Shown: one piece after another, positions 19,579-29,644 of the stretch | Layout of the letters: the number at the start of each line of letters is the position of its first letter | Position numbering within the stretch: the first letter of the stretch is position 1 | Assembly (NCBI GenBank): GCA_030148085.1 | Contig: JASBUF010000051.1 | Location: 1 to 64,000 of the forward strand | DNA from: Methylophaga sp. | GTDB taxonomy: Bacteria > Pseudomonadota > Gammaproteobacteria > Nitrosococcales > Methylophagaceae | Reading direction: 5' to 3' | DNA: 64,000 nt | Made by a program: the position numbers and the translations under genes | The notes under the pieces: model-generated | Database searches by the model: none | The model's input: only the letters and a program-made list of their open reading frames with translations | Told to the model about the DNA's origin: nothing

Positions 19579-20478
19579 TCAGCTTAGTTTGTACCTGTTT
19601 TTACCCTCGCTCTTGGATTTATACAGTGCGATATCCGCTCTGGCACAAACATCATTTTTATGTTCGTCAGTATCCAGAACTTGTGAGATACCTATACTCA
19701 CACTTGTGTTAATAGTTTGCCCTTCCCAGTCCAGATTAAGTTCTTTAACTGCATTCAGGATGCGTTTGGCTATCTTATCTATGGTGTTATCATCTAAGCC
19801 TCTAAGAAAAACGCCAAACTCCTCACCGCCTATACGAGCAATCATATCTGTATTATCTCGAAGAGCTTCACGCACTGTTGTGACAAACTTCCTGAGATAT
19901 TCGTCACCAGCCAAATGACCAAATGAGTCATTAATAACTTTAAAGTTATCTATATCCATTACCATCAGATGGCAGGATGTTGTTGATTTAATATTGAAAT
20001 GTTCCGATAGAAGAGCATCAAAAGCTCTGCGATTTAAGGCACTGGTCAAAGAGTCAACATTTGAAAGAGCGTTGAGTTCATCCACCCTCCTCTTCTGTTC
20101 AGTAATCTCACGTTGTATGGCAGCAAAGTGAGTTACCTCTCCTTCTGCGTTATGTAGTGGAATGATACTTAGGTCGTGCCAATATTCATTGCCCTGCTTC
20201 GAATAATTTTTTATGTCGACACGAATTGCTTGTTTTCTTTTAAGTGCATCACGGATTGCTTTTTTTGTTGAATCACTGGTACCAGAACCTTGAAGTATTC
20301 TGGGCGTCATTCCCAAAACATCTTCTGGAGAGTAGCCAGTTAACTTAGTAAAGGCATCGTTGACATATATGATTTTCGGGCCAGGGAGATCTATATCTGA
20401 ATCAGTAATGATTATAGCGTCGTTTGCTTGTTTAACGATTTCCTCGAAACTGAAATCAAATTTATCTTTACGAGTCAT
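19579..20478 (-). CDS. PAS-GGDEF diguanylate cyclase
   Basis: PAS-PAC then RIGGEEFGVFLRG; GGEEF intact. Confidence 0.95.
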   Translation of the reverse strand: MTRKDKFDFSFEEIVKQANDAIIITDSDIDLPGPKIIYVNDAFTKLTGYSPEDVLGMTPRILQGSGTSDSTKKAIRDALKRKQAIRVDIKNYSKQGNEYWHDLSIIPLHNAEGEVTHFAAIQREITEQKRRVDELNALSNVDSLTSALNRRAFDALLSEHFNIKSTTSCHLMVMDIDNFKVINDSFGHLAGDEYLRKFVTTVREALRDNTDMIARIGGEEFGVFLRGLDDNTIDKIAKRILNAVKELNLDWEGQTINTSVSIGISQVLDTDEHKNDVCARADIALYKSKSEGKNRYKLS

Positions 20479-21272
20479 TAACGGACGCTGGTTTTGTTAA
20501 CACAGTCAATAATCATCTGCTTGACCTCTTCGCTCAGAGTCGGCAGTTGCTCAAATTCAGGCTTGGCGAACAAATATCCTTGAAACAGTGATACATTCAT
20601 GTCCAATAGTGTATTGAACTCATCAACTGTCTCTACACCCTCGGCTATAACCCTTATTCCTAATCCATCACAGGCTATTATCATTGCTGAGACAAGTGCT
20701 TGTCTCACTTTATCAGTACTAATCGCCCTAACTAGTCCCATATCGAGTTTTATGATATCTGGTTGCCAATCTGCAAGTAGGTTTAGGCCCGCATAGCCTG
20801 CACCAAAATCATCAATGGCTGTGGTGAATTTATGCTTTTTGTACTCTTTGAAAATTCCCTTGAGGTGCTCATGGTTGGTAACTTTTTCTGCCTCAGTCAC
20901 CTCAAACATGATTCTATCTGTGGGGAAGTCTAATTTATCAGCAGCTTCTAGTGTGGCACGAATACAAGTTTGTGGGTTGTAAACAGCATTTGGAAGAAAA
21001 TTGATACTCAGCATGCCCTGAAGATTCAATTTTGAAGCCAGTTGAATAGCTCGTACTCTGATGGTCTGATCAAAAGTGTATCTATTGTCTTCGACAATTT
21101 TGTCCAATATTTCTGATGCAGGTTCATTGTTTAAGCCTCGGACTAGGGCTTCATAACCAAAAATAGCTTGTTCCCTGACGTTGATGATTGGCTGGAAAGC
21201 CATGGAAAATTCGAAATCTAATTTTTCTAAATCGTTGCATTTGCTGCAGCCAGCAGGAGTTTTAGCCATCAT
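20478..21272 (-). CDS. Stand-alone EAL domain phosphodiesterase
   Basis: FGYEALVRG, DDFGAGYAGLNLL, IAEGVET; TAATG overlap with downstream GGDEF gene. Confidence 0.95.
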   Translation of the reverse strand: MMAKTPAGCSKCNDLEKLDFEFSMAFQPIINVREQAIFGYEALVRGLNNEPASEILDKIVEDNRYTFDQTIRVRAIQLASKLNLQGMLSINFLPNAVYNPQTCIRATLEAADKLDFPTDRIMFEVTEAEKVTNHEHLKGIFKEYKKHKFTTAIDDFGAGYAGLNLLADWQPDIIKLDMGLVRAISTDKVRQALVSAMIIACDGLGIRVIAEGVETVDEFNTLLDMNVSLFQGYLFAKPEFEQLPTLSEEVKQMIIDCVNKTSVR

Positions 21273-21420
21273 TTATTCTCTATAAATCAGTGCGCCGTTA
21301 CGGAAATAATCTTTGCATATATCAATGTTGAAGTCTATGTGACGCTACTGTTTTAAAGCTTTGTCGAGACTTGAACTGCTGACTCAGTTCAAATAATGGT
21401 TTAACTCAAATTGAGCGAAT

Positions 21421-21553
21421 GTGCAAAAAATCTCAGAACTATGGCCAGGATTATCCAAAGTTACTTAAGCTCAGATACTCGAATCTACTTCTTAATGGCA
21501 AGAATTTGTATGAGTTTGATTTGTAGATTTTGGGCCAAAAATGAGTTCTAGAC
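21421..21553 (+). repeat. Intergenic repeat element, copy C (partial/degenerate)
   Basis: gaatctacttcttaatggcaagaatttgtatgagtttgatttgtaga aligns with copy A gaatctcatgctaactggccagaactctgtaacacattgatttctaga. Confidence 0.6.
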
Positions 21554-21763
21554 TGGGTGGCCCTCAGCGCTTTGGCTAGTAATAAGATTATAAAATCTAA
21601 ATAAGTTTAAGTCTGTGTTGTCAGAAAACTGAAAAACCTGATATTAGGTGTATAGGTACTGATTAGGAACAGAAATAAGTTATTAAATGAAGGAGTAAAG
21701 GCTGTTATTCGACAGTTTGCTTTCAAACACAATTAATCGACTAATTAAGATACAAACTCATAA

Positions 21764-21976
21764 CTAACTGGCCATTAGCGATCCCTCACGCTTCTGAATG
21801 AAATTGCTGTAATAGTTTCTTTTAACAACATCACCTATAAAGAGTTCAGGTAACATTTTTAGCTTGTTCCTGCACTGCTGTGAACAGAACCAAAACTCAT
21901 CACCGCAGTAAACAGCTGAGACGTGGTCATCTGAGACCAAGGCATTACATACAGGACAGTGTTTTGAGGCCGCCAT
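21764..21976 (-). CDS. Small TRASH/YHS-like metal-binding protein
   Basis: CPVCNALVSDDHVSAVYCGDEFWFCSQQCRNKLKMLPELF. Confidence 0.75.
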   Translation of the reverse strand: MAASKHCPVCNALVSDDHVSAVYCGDEFWFCSQQCRNKLKMLPELFIGDVVKRNYYSNFIQKREGSLMAS

Positions 21977-22044
21977 TATTCATCTCCCGTCAACATGCTG
22001 CTTCCATAACAGCTGCCATCGTTGATTTTAAAGTGTGATGTTTC

Positions 22045-22075
22045 CTGAGCGTTGTCTCCTTCCTGCAACGCTCAG
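22045..22075. other. 10-bp stem hairpin in the leader region of the 21764-21976 gene
   Basis: CTGAGCGTTG-tctccttcctg-CAACGCTCAG. Confidence 0.6.
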
Positions 22076-22107
22076 TAAAAGTATGGCGGGCACTGGCAAG
22101 AGGTGCA

Positions 22108-22121
22108 TTGATCTGAATCAA
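22108..22121. promoter_or_regulatory. FNR/Anr-type box
   Basis: TTGATCTGAATCAA, exact match to TTGATNNNNATCAA. Confidence 0.6.
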
Positions 22122-22178
22122 GCAATTGCAAATGTGAGTATGTTGTTGGTCTCTATTATTTTGAGAGTACGCTGTGAA

Positions 22179-22455
22179 TTATTTGATTGTATTAGTTACA
22201 AGTGTTGCAGCTGCCGTTCTGCTCTCTACATCTAGCTTAACCAGGACGTGTTCCATGTGTTTGTTGACGGTCCTTGGGCTGGTGCCAAGAATTTCACCAA
22301 TGATTTTGTCTGTTTTACCGAGTGTCGCCCAATACAACACTTCTGACTCACGCTTTTCTTCGCCATCTTCAAATTAGGCGCCTGCAGATACGGATCCAGC
22401 CATCAGCGAAATAGCGATTGCTACTAAACCGGCTAGTTTTTTTTGATTTACCCAT
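22179..22455 (-). pseudogene. Chimeric remnant: frameshifted signal peptide joined to a LuxR-type HTH fragment
   Basis: 22373-22179: FEDGEEKRESEVLYWATLGKTDKIIGEILGTSPRTVNKHMEHVLVKLDVESRTAAATLVTNTIK*; 22455 downward, repairing A8: MGKSKKLAGLVAIAISLMAGSVSAGA*. Confidence 0.75.
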
Positions 22456-22726
22456 TGAGATTGCCCCTTGTTGAGAAACTCCATGAACCCGAGTGAACCT
22501 GTGTTCAGGGGAAATGGTATGGGGCTGAGGGATTAGGACATATACGGTAAATTACGTAGAAATGACGGTGTCGCTAAAATTACTTGTGTAACAAAATGTA
22601 TTAAATCATTCCAAATCAAGTCAATAGGCTTCTTATTTAATGTTTTATTGAGATGAAAAATAGTACTTGAACGGTATTTTCAGGTATGAACTTTTCACAT
22701 TCTGCCGTTCCCCCTTTTTTGCACTC

Positions 22727-22740
22727 TTGATCTAGGTCAA
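22727..22740. promoter_or_regulatory. FNR/Anr-like box upstream of PAS-MCP gene
   Basis: TTGATCTAGGTCAA, near match to TTGATNNNNATCAA. Confidence 0.45.
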
Positions 22741-22849
22741 TAATAGAACTGTTTCACATAATTTCAGGCTCTAGAAAATAACCTGCACGTCGATAACAGA
22801 TTCAGAATCGTAAACAGCAACTGTTTTGAGTTTACTTAATGGAATAACA

Positions 22850-24433
22850 ATGAAAAAAAACTTACCCGTTACTGATAATGAAGTTCAGTTTGAAAACCCG
22901 CTGATTTCCACAACAAATCTGAAAGGCATCATCAATGGTTTTAACGACGAGTTTGTCAGCGTCAGTGGCTTTAGTGCTGAAGAACTCACAAACGTGAATC
23001 ACAACGTTATCCGACATCCGGATATGCCCCCTGCTGCGTTTGCGGATATGTGGCAAACCCTCAAGAATAGAAACCATTGGATGGGAATCGTCAAAAACAG
23101 AACCAAGTCCGGTGATTATTACTGGGTAGATGCTTATGTGACTCCGATATTCGATGGGTCAGAAATTGTCGGTTACGAGTCAGTTCGTGCCAAACCATCC
23201 GCTGAGGTTGTCGCTCGTGCTGACAAGATTTATCAACAAATTAATGCGGGTAAAAAGCCAAAAGTCGGCTCTTGGTTGAATCGACTATCTATCAGAACAA
23301 AATCCTCTGTACAGGCAGGATTGAGTGCATTGGTTATTTCTACCCTATGCTGGCTGTTGCCGCTGTATGGCTTATCCGCGCCAATTGCTTCGCTGATTGC
23401 CTTCGTCTCAGGTGTCTTGCTCTATCTGGGCTTAAAAGCCTGGGTCTTTAAAACCCTTGTAAAGGCACTCGAAGAGACAAAAGCGGAGTTAGATAATCCG
23501 TTAATGAGCCTGATTTATAGTGGCTCAGATGATGAGATTGCTCAGATCTCAACATTCAATAAACTTCAGTCAGCCAAGTTGCGGACTATCCTTGTGCGTT
23601 TATCCGATACAGCAAAACGCATTAGCAGCAGTGCACAAGAGACATTTAACTCGCAGCAGGAGATAAAAAGCTCTATTAATTCGCAAGCCAGTCAGAGTGA
23701 TCTGGTCGCTACAGCCATGACGGAAATGTCATCCTCAATTCAGGAGGTTGCCTCCAATGCGGCCGATGCTGCGACCAATGCGACAGAGTTAGAATCCTTG
23801 GCTCAGCACAGTGCGAAGATGGCAGAAAGCTCTCTTCGTTCATTGTCGTCTCTCGAATCGTCATTTGAGAGCATTTTTAGCGTCGTGTCAGATCTTCAGA
23901 ACAAAGCGAATTCGATTAACCCCATTGTCGGTGTTATCGCTGAAATAACCGAACAGACAAACCTGCTGGCATTGAATGCGGCCATTGAGGCTGCCAGAGC
24001 CGGCGAACACGGCCGTGGCTTTGCGGTGGTTGCTGACGAAGTGCGAGGTCTAGCGGCGAGGACGAACCAGTCTACGCAGGAAATTTCTTCGTTAATTGAA
24101 AAACTGAATTCCGCCGTATCGGATGCGGTATCAGAGGTCAAACTCAGTCAAACCAATGCGGCATCGAGTAAAGATGAAGTGGAGAACGCGATTAACTCCG
24201 TGACGGCGATTTCGAGCAAAATTGAGCATGTGAATGAGCTCAGCACACTCATTGCAGCGGCTGTTGAAGAGCAGAGTGCAGTCAGTGAAGACATCAACAA
24301 AAACATTGTTCAGATAAGCATTGCTGCCGAATCGGTTTCGAACAGTGCCAGTCAGGTCAATTCCGTCACGGAGAAACTGGCTGACGAGTCATTGAGCCTA
24401 TCAAATATGATTCGACGCTTTTCTCAACAATAA
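22850..24433 (+). CDS. PAS-containing methyl-accepting chemotaxis protein (Aer-like)
   Basis: [32 protein letters not shown] hairpin [34 protein letters not shown]; start MKKNLPVTD at 22850. Confidence 0.93.
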   Translation: MKKNLPVTDNEVQFENPLISTTNLKGIINGFNDEFVSVSGFSAEELTNVNHNVIRHPDMPPAAFADMWQTLKNRNHWMGIVKNRTKSGDYYWVDAYVTPIFDGSEIVGYESVRAKPSAEVVARADKIYQQINAGKKPKVGSWLNRLSIRTKSSVQAGLSALVISTLCWLLPLYGLSAPIASLIAFVSGVLLYLGLKAWVFKTLVKALEETKAELDNPLMSLIYSGSDDEIAQISTFNKLQSAKLRTILVRLSDTAKRISSSAQETFNSQQEIKSSINSQASQSDLVATAMTEMSSSIQEVASNAADAATNATELESLAQHSAKMAESSLRSLSSLESSFESIFSVVSDLQNKANSINPIVGVIAEITEQTNLLALNAAIEAARAGEHGRGFAVVADEVRGLAARTNQSTQEISSLIEKLNSAVSDAVSEVKLSQTNAASSKDEVENAINSVTAISSKIEHVNELSTLIAAAVEEQSAVSEDINKNIVQISIAAESVSNSASQVNSVTEKLADESLSLSNMIRRFSQQ

Positions 24434-24562
24434 CAAGTGATTGTGTAGGGCTTAAAATCTAAATGTGATCATCAGCTCGATTTTGATTGAGCGGCCATTT
24501 CTCAGGTGCTATTGTGCATGACAGATGCTAATTTGTTGTTCACAAGCATATGAGGATTACGG

Positions 24563-26662
24563 ATGATGAAACACAAAATATTGCTTGTGGATGATGATGA
24601 GATAATTCTCAAACAGCTCTCTGCGGCCTTTTCTGGCTTAGCTGAGATTTTTCTGGCTACAACCGGTCAAACGGCACTGGCTATGGCCAGAGATCTCGAG
24701 CCAAGTCTAATCTTGCTGGATTTAGGCTTGCCGGATATTGATGGTTATGACGTTATGAGTACCATCAAAAATGATGATGCACTCCGTCATATCCCGTTAA
24801 TCGTCATCACTTCACGCTCAAAACACTCTGACTTCGAGCAATCAATGGCTGGTGGTGCCTCAGAGTTTTTAATCAAACCGCTGGATAACCACTTCATTAG
24901 AACCCGTGCTGAAGCACTGCTCAAAGATGCAGAGCATCTAAAAACAGCAAGCTCGCCAGATAAATCTATGTCCACTGAGCGATTTACCAATCTGGTGAGT
25001 ATGCTCTCTGAAGCCGTGATCATCACCGACTCGAACGGCACGATCGAGCTGGTTAACCAGTTCTGCCTCAATCTGTTTGGCTACGAGAAGCAGGAACTCA
25101 TTGGGGAAAATGTCAAAATTCTCACGCCGCCTGAGATTGCTAAGCATCACGATCATTACGTGCAGACATACAATAAGACACGTGAAGCCCACTTGATTGG
25201 TAACCCTCGTGAAATGGCTGCTATCACAAAATCCGGTAAAGAACTGTTTATAGAACTGAATTTATCGGAATATGCTGAGGGTGGCGTTCGGCATTATCTT
25301 GGTGTTATTCGAGACATTACCGAAAAGAAATTGGTACAGGCAAAACTGCTCAAAGCAGCCATGTATGATCATTTGACGGGGTTAAACACTAATTTAGCGC
25401 TGACCCTCGATCTCGAAAAAATAACATCGACAGAAACCAAACAGGGCTATATCTACTCATTGTTACTTGATGTGGATGACTTTCAGTCACTCAATGCCGT
25501 GGTTGGTACGGAAGTCTGTGATGAATTGCTGAAATCGATTGCCCATATTTTGTCTCACCTTTCAGTCACCTATAATTGCCGGGCTTATCGACTGATGTCA
25601 GATCGTTTTCTAGTCTACGGCTGTGATGAGGATGAAGACCGCGCAGTTAAGCACAAAGAGGTATTACTTGACGCAATAAACCGCGCTATGAACGAGCTGT
25701 ATGTAACTTTGGCTTATTCCTCCACGGTAACCACGGTGTGTTTAGTGAGCTCACTGGCGTCATCGCAAGTACTTGACCTTAAACATCAATTGGAACTGGT
25801 TCTCAGAACGGCCCGTAAAAACGGAAAAAAAGGTCAGACTGTCAGGGCCAGTGAGGGCGGTTATCAGCATGGTCTTGAGTTCGCCGCGCTCAAACTAGGG
25901 CTTCAGTCACAGGTGTATTACTCAGAGCTATCTGTAGTGCTCCAACCCAAAGTCGATATGAGTGGTCAGGTATGCTCGTTTGAGGCATTACTACGCTGGA
26001 GCAATTCTAGTTTTGAACACTTATATCTGGGAGATTACATTGAGGCCGCTGAAGTCACTTCAGCGATTATTGATATTGGTTATTTTGTTATCGAAGAGGT
26101 ATGCAAGTTTCTGTTCGGCATTCCTCTTGAACATCGTAAACGTGTGTTTATCAACCTGAGCATCAGACAGGTCTCTGCCACCAACCTGTTACAACGTATT
26201 CAGGAGATCTCTACTAGATACGGTGTCTCTGCAGAACATTTAGGCTTTGAGATAACGGAGTCGATGGTGGCAACCGATATCGAAATCGTGAAGGCAAGAT
26301 TATTCGATATGCAGCAGGCTGGTTATGTCATTTCAATTGACGATTTTGGCACGGGCCAATCCAATCTGCGTTATTTGCATAAGCTCCCGATCTCGGAATT
26401 AAAAATCGATAAATCATTCGTCGATGATGTTGAAGACGGTCATGGCCACTATCCGCTTGTTGAAGGTATCTTCCATCTGGCCAAATCCATCAATCTCAAA
26501 GTGATCGCGGAAGGTGTCGAGAAAAAGGAACAAGTCATCTATCTGAATCGATTAGGTGTGGATGAGATTCAGGGTTATTACTTTTACAAACCGATGTCAA
26601 TTGAAGCCTGTGAGCAGCTCATTTTGACTGCGCCCTTACCAATAGAAAACAAGCTGGGTTAA
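24563..26662 (+). CDS. REC-PAS-(degenerate GGDEF)-EAL response regulator
   Basis: REC ILLVDDDEIIL...LLDLGLPDIDGYDV; GGDEF position reads RLMSDRFLVY; EALLRW and DDFGTGQSNLRYL present. Confidence 0.92.
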   Translation: MMKHKILLVDDDEIILKQLSAAFSGLAEIFLATTGQTALAMARDLEPSLILLDLGLPDIDGYDVMSTIKNDDALRHIPLIVITSRSKHSDFEQSMAGGASEFLIKPLDNHFIRTRAEALLKDAEHLKTASSPDKSMSTERFTNLVSMLSEAVIITDSNGTIELVNQFCLNLFGYEKQELIGENVKILTPPEIAKHHDHYVQTYNKTREAHLIGNPREMAAITKSGKELFIELNLSEYAEGGVRHYLGVIRDITEKKLVQAKLLKAAMYDHLTGLNTNLALTLDLEKITSTETKQGYIYSLLLDVDDFQSLNAVVGTEVCDELLKSIAHILSHLSVTYNCRAYRLMSDRFLVYGCDEDEDRAVKHKEVLLDAINRAMNELYVTLAYSSTVTTVCLVSSLASSQVLDLKHQLELVLRTARKNGKKGQTVRASEGGYQHGLEFAALKLGLQSQVYYSELSVVLQPKVDMSGQVCSFEALLRWSNSSFEHLYLGDYIEAAEVTSAIIDIGYFVIEEVCKFLFGIPLEHRKRVFINLSIRQVSATNLLQRIQEISTRYGVSAEHLGFEITESMVATDIEIVKARLFDMQQAGYVISIDDFGTGQSNLRYLHKLPISELKIDKSFVDDVEDGHGHYPLVEGIFHLAKSINLKVIAEGVEKKEQVIYLNRLGVDEIQGYYFYKPMSIEACEQLILTAPLPIENKLG

Positions 26663-26716
26663 GCTTTTGACGCTTGATTTTTGTTCACTTTGAAAACCTA
26701 GTGAACCGAACGTCAC

Positions 26717-28081
26717 TTAAGAGACGGATCCAGCTATGACGTAGCAATCCCTGCCCTGAGATTTAGCCTCATACAATGCTTTATCTGCACTTAGCACCAA
26801 GGCTTTTGAATCCAACTCAGCTGTTGGCCTGTATGAGCTAATACCGATACTGATGGAAACAGTTTGCTTCAGCTTGGGTCTATTCTGATGTTCCATTTGT
26901 CGACTATCCAAACGTTCAATGATGCGCTTGGCAATGTTCTCCGCACCATCAGTATCAGTGTCTGGCAATAAGACACAAAACTCTTCACCACCGTATCTGA
27001 ATGACATATCAAGCGAGCGTGTCAAACTCAATGAGATAACCTCTGCAACGACTTTCAAACATTCATCACCTCTAGGGTGGCCGTAGTAGTCATTGAAATT
27101 CTTGAAGTAATCGACATCAATCATTAATAAACTGATGGCTTGTTTGTGTCGGCGTGTAGAAAACCAAAGTGCGTCGAGTTGGACATCAAAAAAGCCTCTG
27201 TTGCCGAGTCCTGTCAGTGCATCAATGGTGGAGAGTTTTTCAAATTTTGATTGTGTTTCCTTTAGTTCAGTCAGGTCACTCAGGGTTTCAACAGCGGCGA
27301 TGAGCTTGCCGTTTGCATCGTAAATCGGGCCTGCGTCGATAGCTAGGTATTTTTTTTCACCTTTAAGCGGCATCACACACCAGTTTTCAGCATGCAAGGA
27401 GTGCCTATCTTCACTCTTCATGAAATCGTTATACAGTTCAGCGCTGGACTCCTGCGCACGGTGCATTTTGGGGAGCAACATATCAACCAAACACACTCTT
27501 TGAGTATCGTAAAAGCCGCGCCAGTGATTATTGGTACCAATGACATCAATGGCTCTGAGACCAGTCAGTTTCTCGCAGGCCCTGTTCCAGATAACTACAA
27601 AACCATCGGCGTTGATGACAAATGTTGGCGTAACCAGGTTTTCCATGAGACTGATGGCAAAAGTGTTCTCATACCTCGCCGTTCCCTCACCTGCGTGAAT
27701 ACGCTCTCCGATTCTTCGGACTTTGTTCACTAACTCGATTGTGAGTGTGCTATCGATGGGTTTCGTTAAAAACTCATCAGCGCCCAATTCTAGTGTGGTG
27801 ATATGGTTTTCGACGCCAGAATTAGCAGTGATCATTATTATCGGGGTGTTACTAAGGTGAGCCATACTTTTGATATGTCGAATCAACTCAAAACCAGACA
27901 TATCAGGAAGTCCGATATCGACAAAAATGACATCTGGGCTCATGTTGGAGAGTTTTTCTAGCGCCCCTTTCCCAGTTCCTGCCCCTACGACACTCCCCTT
28001 TTCTTTCAAAAAGGCACCTAACTGAGTGACGATGAAGTCGTCGTCATCGACAACAAAGAGATCGAGATATTGGGAAAGCAT
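26717..28081 (-). CDS. REC-PAS-GGDEF response regulator diguanylate cyclase
   Basis: REC FVDIGLPDMSGFEL; RYGGEEFCVLLP intact. Confidence 0.94.
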   Translation of the reverse strand: MLSQYLDLFVVDDDDFIVTQLGAFLKEKGSVVGAGTGKGALEKLSNMSPDVIFVDIGLPDMSGFELIRHIKSMAHLSNTPIIMITANSGVENHITTLELGADEFLTKPIDSTLTIELVNKVRRIGERIHAGEGTARYENTFAISLMENLVTPTFVINADGFVVIWNRACEKLTGLRAIDVIGTNNHWRGFYDTQRVCLVDMLLPKMHRAQESSAELYNDFMKSEDRHSLHAENWCVMPLKGEKKYLAIDAGPIYDANGKLIAAVETLSDLTELKETQSKFEKLSTIDALTGLGNRGFFDVQLDALWFSTRRHKQAISLLMIDVDYFKNFNDYYGHPRGDECLKVVAEVISLSLTRSLDMSFRYGGEEFCVLLPDTDTDGAENIAKRIIERLDSRQMEHQNRPKLKQTVSISIGISSYRPTAELDSKALVLSADKALYEAKSQGRDCYVIAGSVS

Positions 28082-28156
28082 GCATCACCCCTGGGCGCCT
28101 ATTCAGCTCTATATAGCATACAAACATGTTTCTAAAACAGCTGTATAGACCGTGTT

Positions 28157-28170
28157 TTGATCAAGGTCAG
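28157..28170. promoter_or_regulatory. FNR-like half-conserved box
   Basis: TTGATCAAGGTCAG in the divergent region between the REC-GGDEF gene and pqiA. Confidence 0.3.
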
Positions 28171-28306
28171 AGAGTGGGTAACTTTTGATATGTTCAGGCA
28201 GATACTGAAACTCCATATGTTTACTGCCATCAGTACTCGACTGACTACTCACACAGACCGCATACTATCGATACCATAATTAGCTCGTTGCTAAGCGAAA
28301 TTCGAT

Positions 28307-29644
28307 TTGTACAGCCAGAAAACTCACCCCATATATCAGTTCATAGAGCCGGGTTCGCCAGAGTCTCGCGGACGTAGACGGCGACTGCGCGCCTGTCAGG
28401 AATGTGACTGGGTGGTGGCTTTGCCTGCATTACGCCCCGGTGAAGCTGCAGTTTGTCCACGGTGTGACCACAAAATCGTTCATCGTCATTACCGTCCGGT
28501 TCAACGTAGTATGGCCTTGGCGCTGAGCGCTATCGTTGCACTGCTTATAGCGCTGACTTTCCCGCTGGTCAGTTTTTCAGCGCTGGGCATAGAACAAAGC
28601 ATTCATCTTAGCCATACAGTCACGCAATCGCTGAGTTTTGACCAGCCATTGGTGGCCATATTGGTGGGTATGACCATCGTTATTTTGCCGACGCTGTATC
28701 TACTAAGCGTCATCTGGCTGCAAGCGGGTTTATTGCTTGGCATACCGCTTCGATTAAGCCGACTTATTGCCCGTTCACTGAAGCATATTCACCCGTGGAT
28801 GATGGCGGATGTCTTTATTATCGGTGCACTGGTCAGTCTGTTTAAGATTGCAACGACCGCTGATGTCGCACTGGGCATTGGCTTTTGGGCATTTTGTAGT
28901 TTTGCCATCTTGTTATTAACTACCATGCACGCGATTGATGATGACTGGTTATGGTTTGCTATCGCCGGTGAACCGTTAGCCCCAGAAGGTAGCCAAACCG
29001 GGAAAACCGCAGCCATGCAGCAATTAAGTGGTTGCACCACCTGTGGTTTGTTACAGCGTTCCCCCCTTCCCGGTAAAGCATTTTGTGAGCGTTGTGGCGA
29101 GCAGTTGCAACAACGTCTCCCCCACTCTTTACAGCGTACCTGGGCGCTATTGATCACTGCCTGTGTGATGTATGTTCCGGCTAACATTTACCCAATCATG
29201 ATGAGCACCCGCCTTGGCCAGACGCAGCCGAGCACGATTGTCGGAGGTGTCGTCGATCTAATCAATGCCGGTTCCTGGCCGATTGCCTTTGTCATTTTCA
29301 CTGCCAGCATCATCGTACCTGTTGGTAAGATCTTGGCACTTGGCTGGCTGTGTCTGCGTGTTGGTGATAACGATGAACTCACTCAGCGTAATCAGCTTCG
29401 CATGTACCGAATTATTGAGTTTATAGGCCGATGGTCAATGGTCGATGTCTTTGTCGTCGCGATTCTGGTGGCGTTAATCCAGGCGGGAAATTTTGTCTCA
29501 ATCACGCCGGGGCCGGCTGCATTCGCTTTTGGCTTGGTGGTAATATCAACCATGCTCGCTGCTATCCATTTTGACCCTCGTCTGATTTGGGACAAACCCG
29601 TCAAACATCCCGCTTCTGCTTTTAAGGACCCGCTTCATGAGTGA
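28307..29644 (+). CDS. pqiA: Paraquat-inducible protein A
   Basis: 445 aa; two zinc-ribbon-like CxxC modules and PqiA TM repeats; overlaps pqiB. Confidence 0.92.
   Translation: MYSQKTHPIYQFIEPGSPESRGRRRRLRACQECDWVVALPALRPGEAAVCPRCDHKIVHRHYRPVQRSMALALSAIVALLIALTFPLVSFSALGIEQSIHLSHTVTQSLSFDQPLVAILVGMTIVILPTLYLLSVIWLQAGLLLGIPLRLSRLIARSLKHIHPWMMADVFIIGALVSLFKIATTADVALGIGFWAFCSFAILLLTTMHAIDDDWLWFAIAGEPLAPEGSQTGKTAAMQQLSGCTTCGLLQRSPLPGKAFCERCGEQLQQRLPHSLQRTWALLITACVMYVPANIYPIMMSTRLGQTQPSTIVGGVVDLINAGSWPIAFVIFTASIIVPVGKILALGWLCLRVGDNDELTQRNQLRMYRIIEFIGRWSMVDVFVVAILVALIQAGNFVSITPGPAAFAFGLVVISTMLAAIHFDPRLIWDKPVKHPASAFKDPLHE

Noticed and set aside
22174-22377. 67-aa + strand ORF MNYLIVLVTSV...
   Set aside because: It is the antisense of a clear LuxR HTH fragment on the minus strand.
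26683-26706. GTTCACT/AGTGAAC hairpin between convergent regulators as a terminator
   Set aside because: The T-run is on the wrong side for the + strand gene and no U-tract follows on the minus strand.
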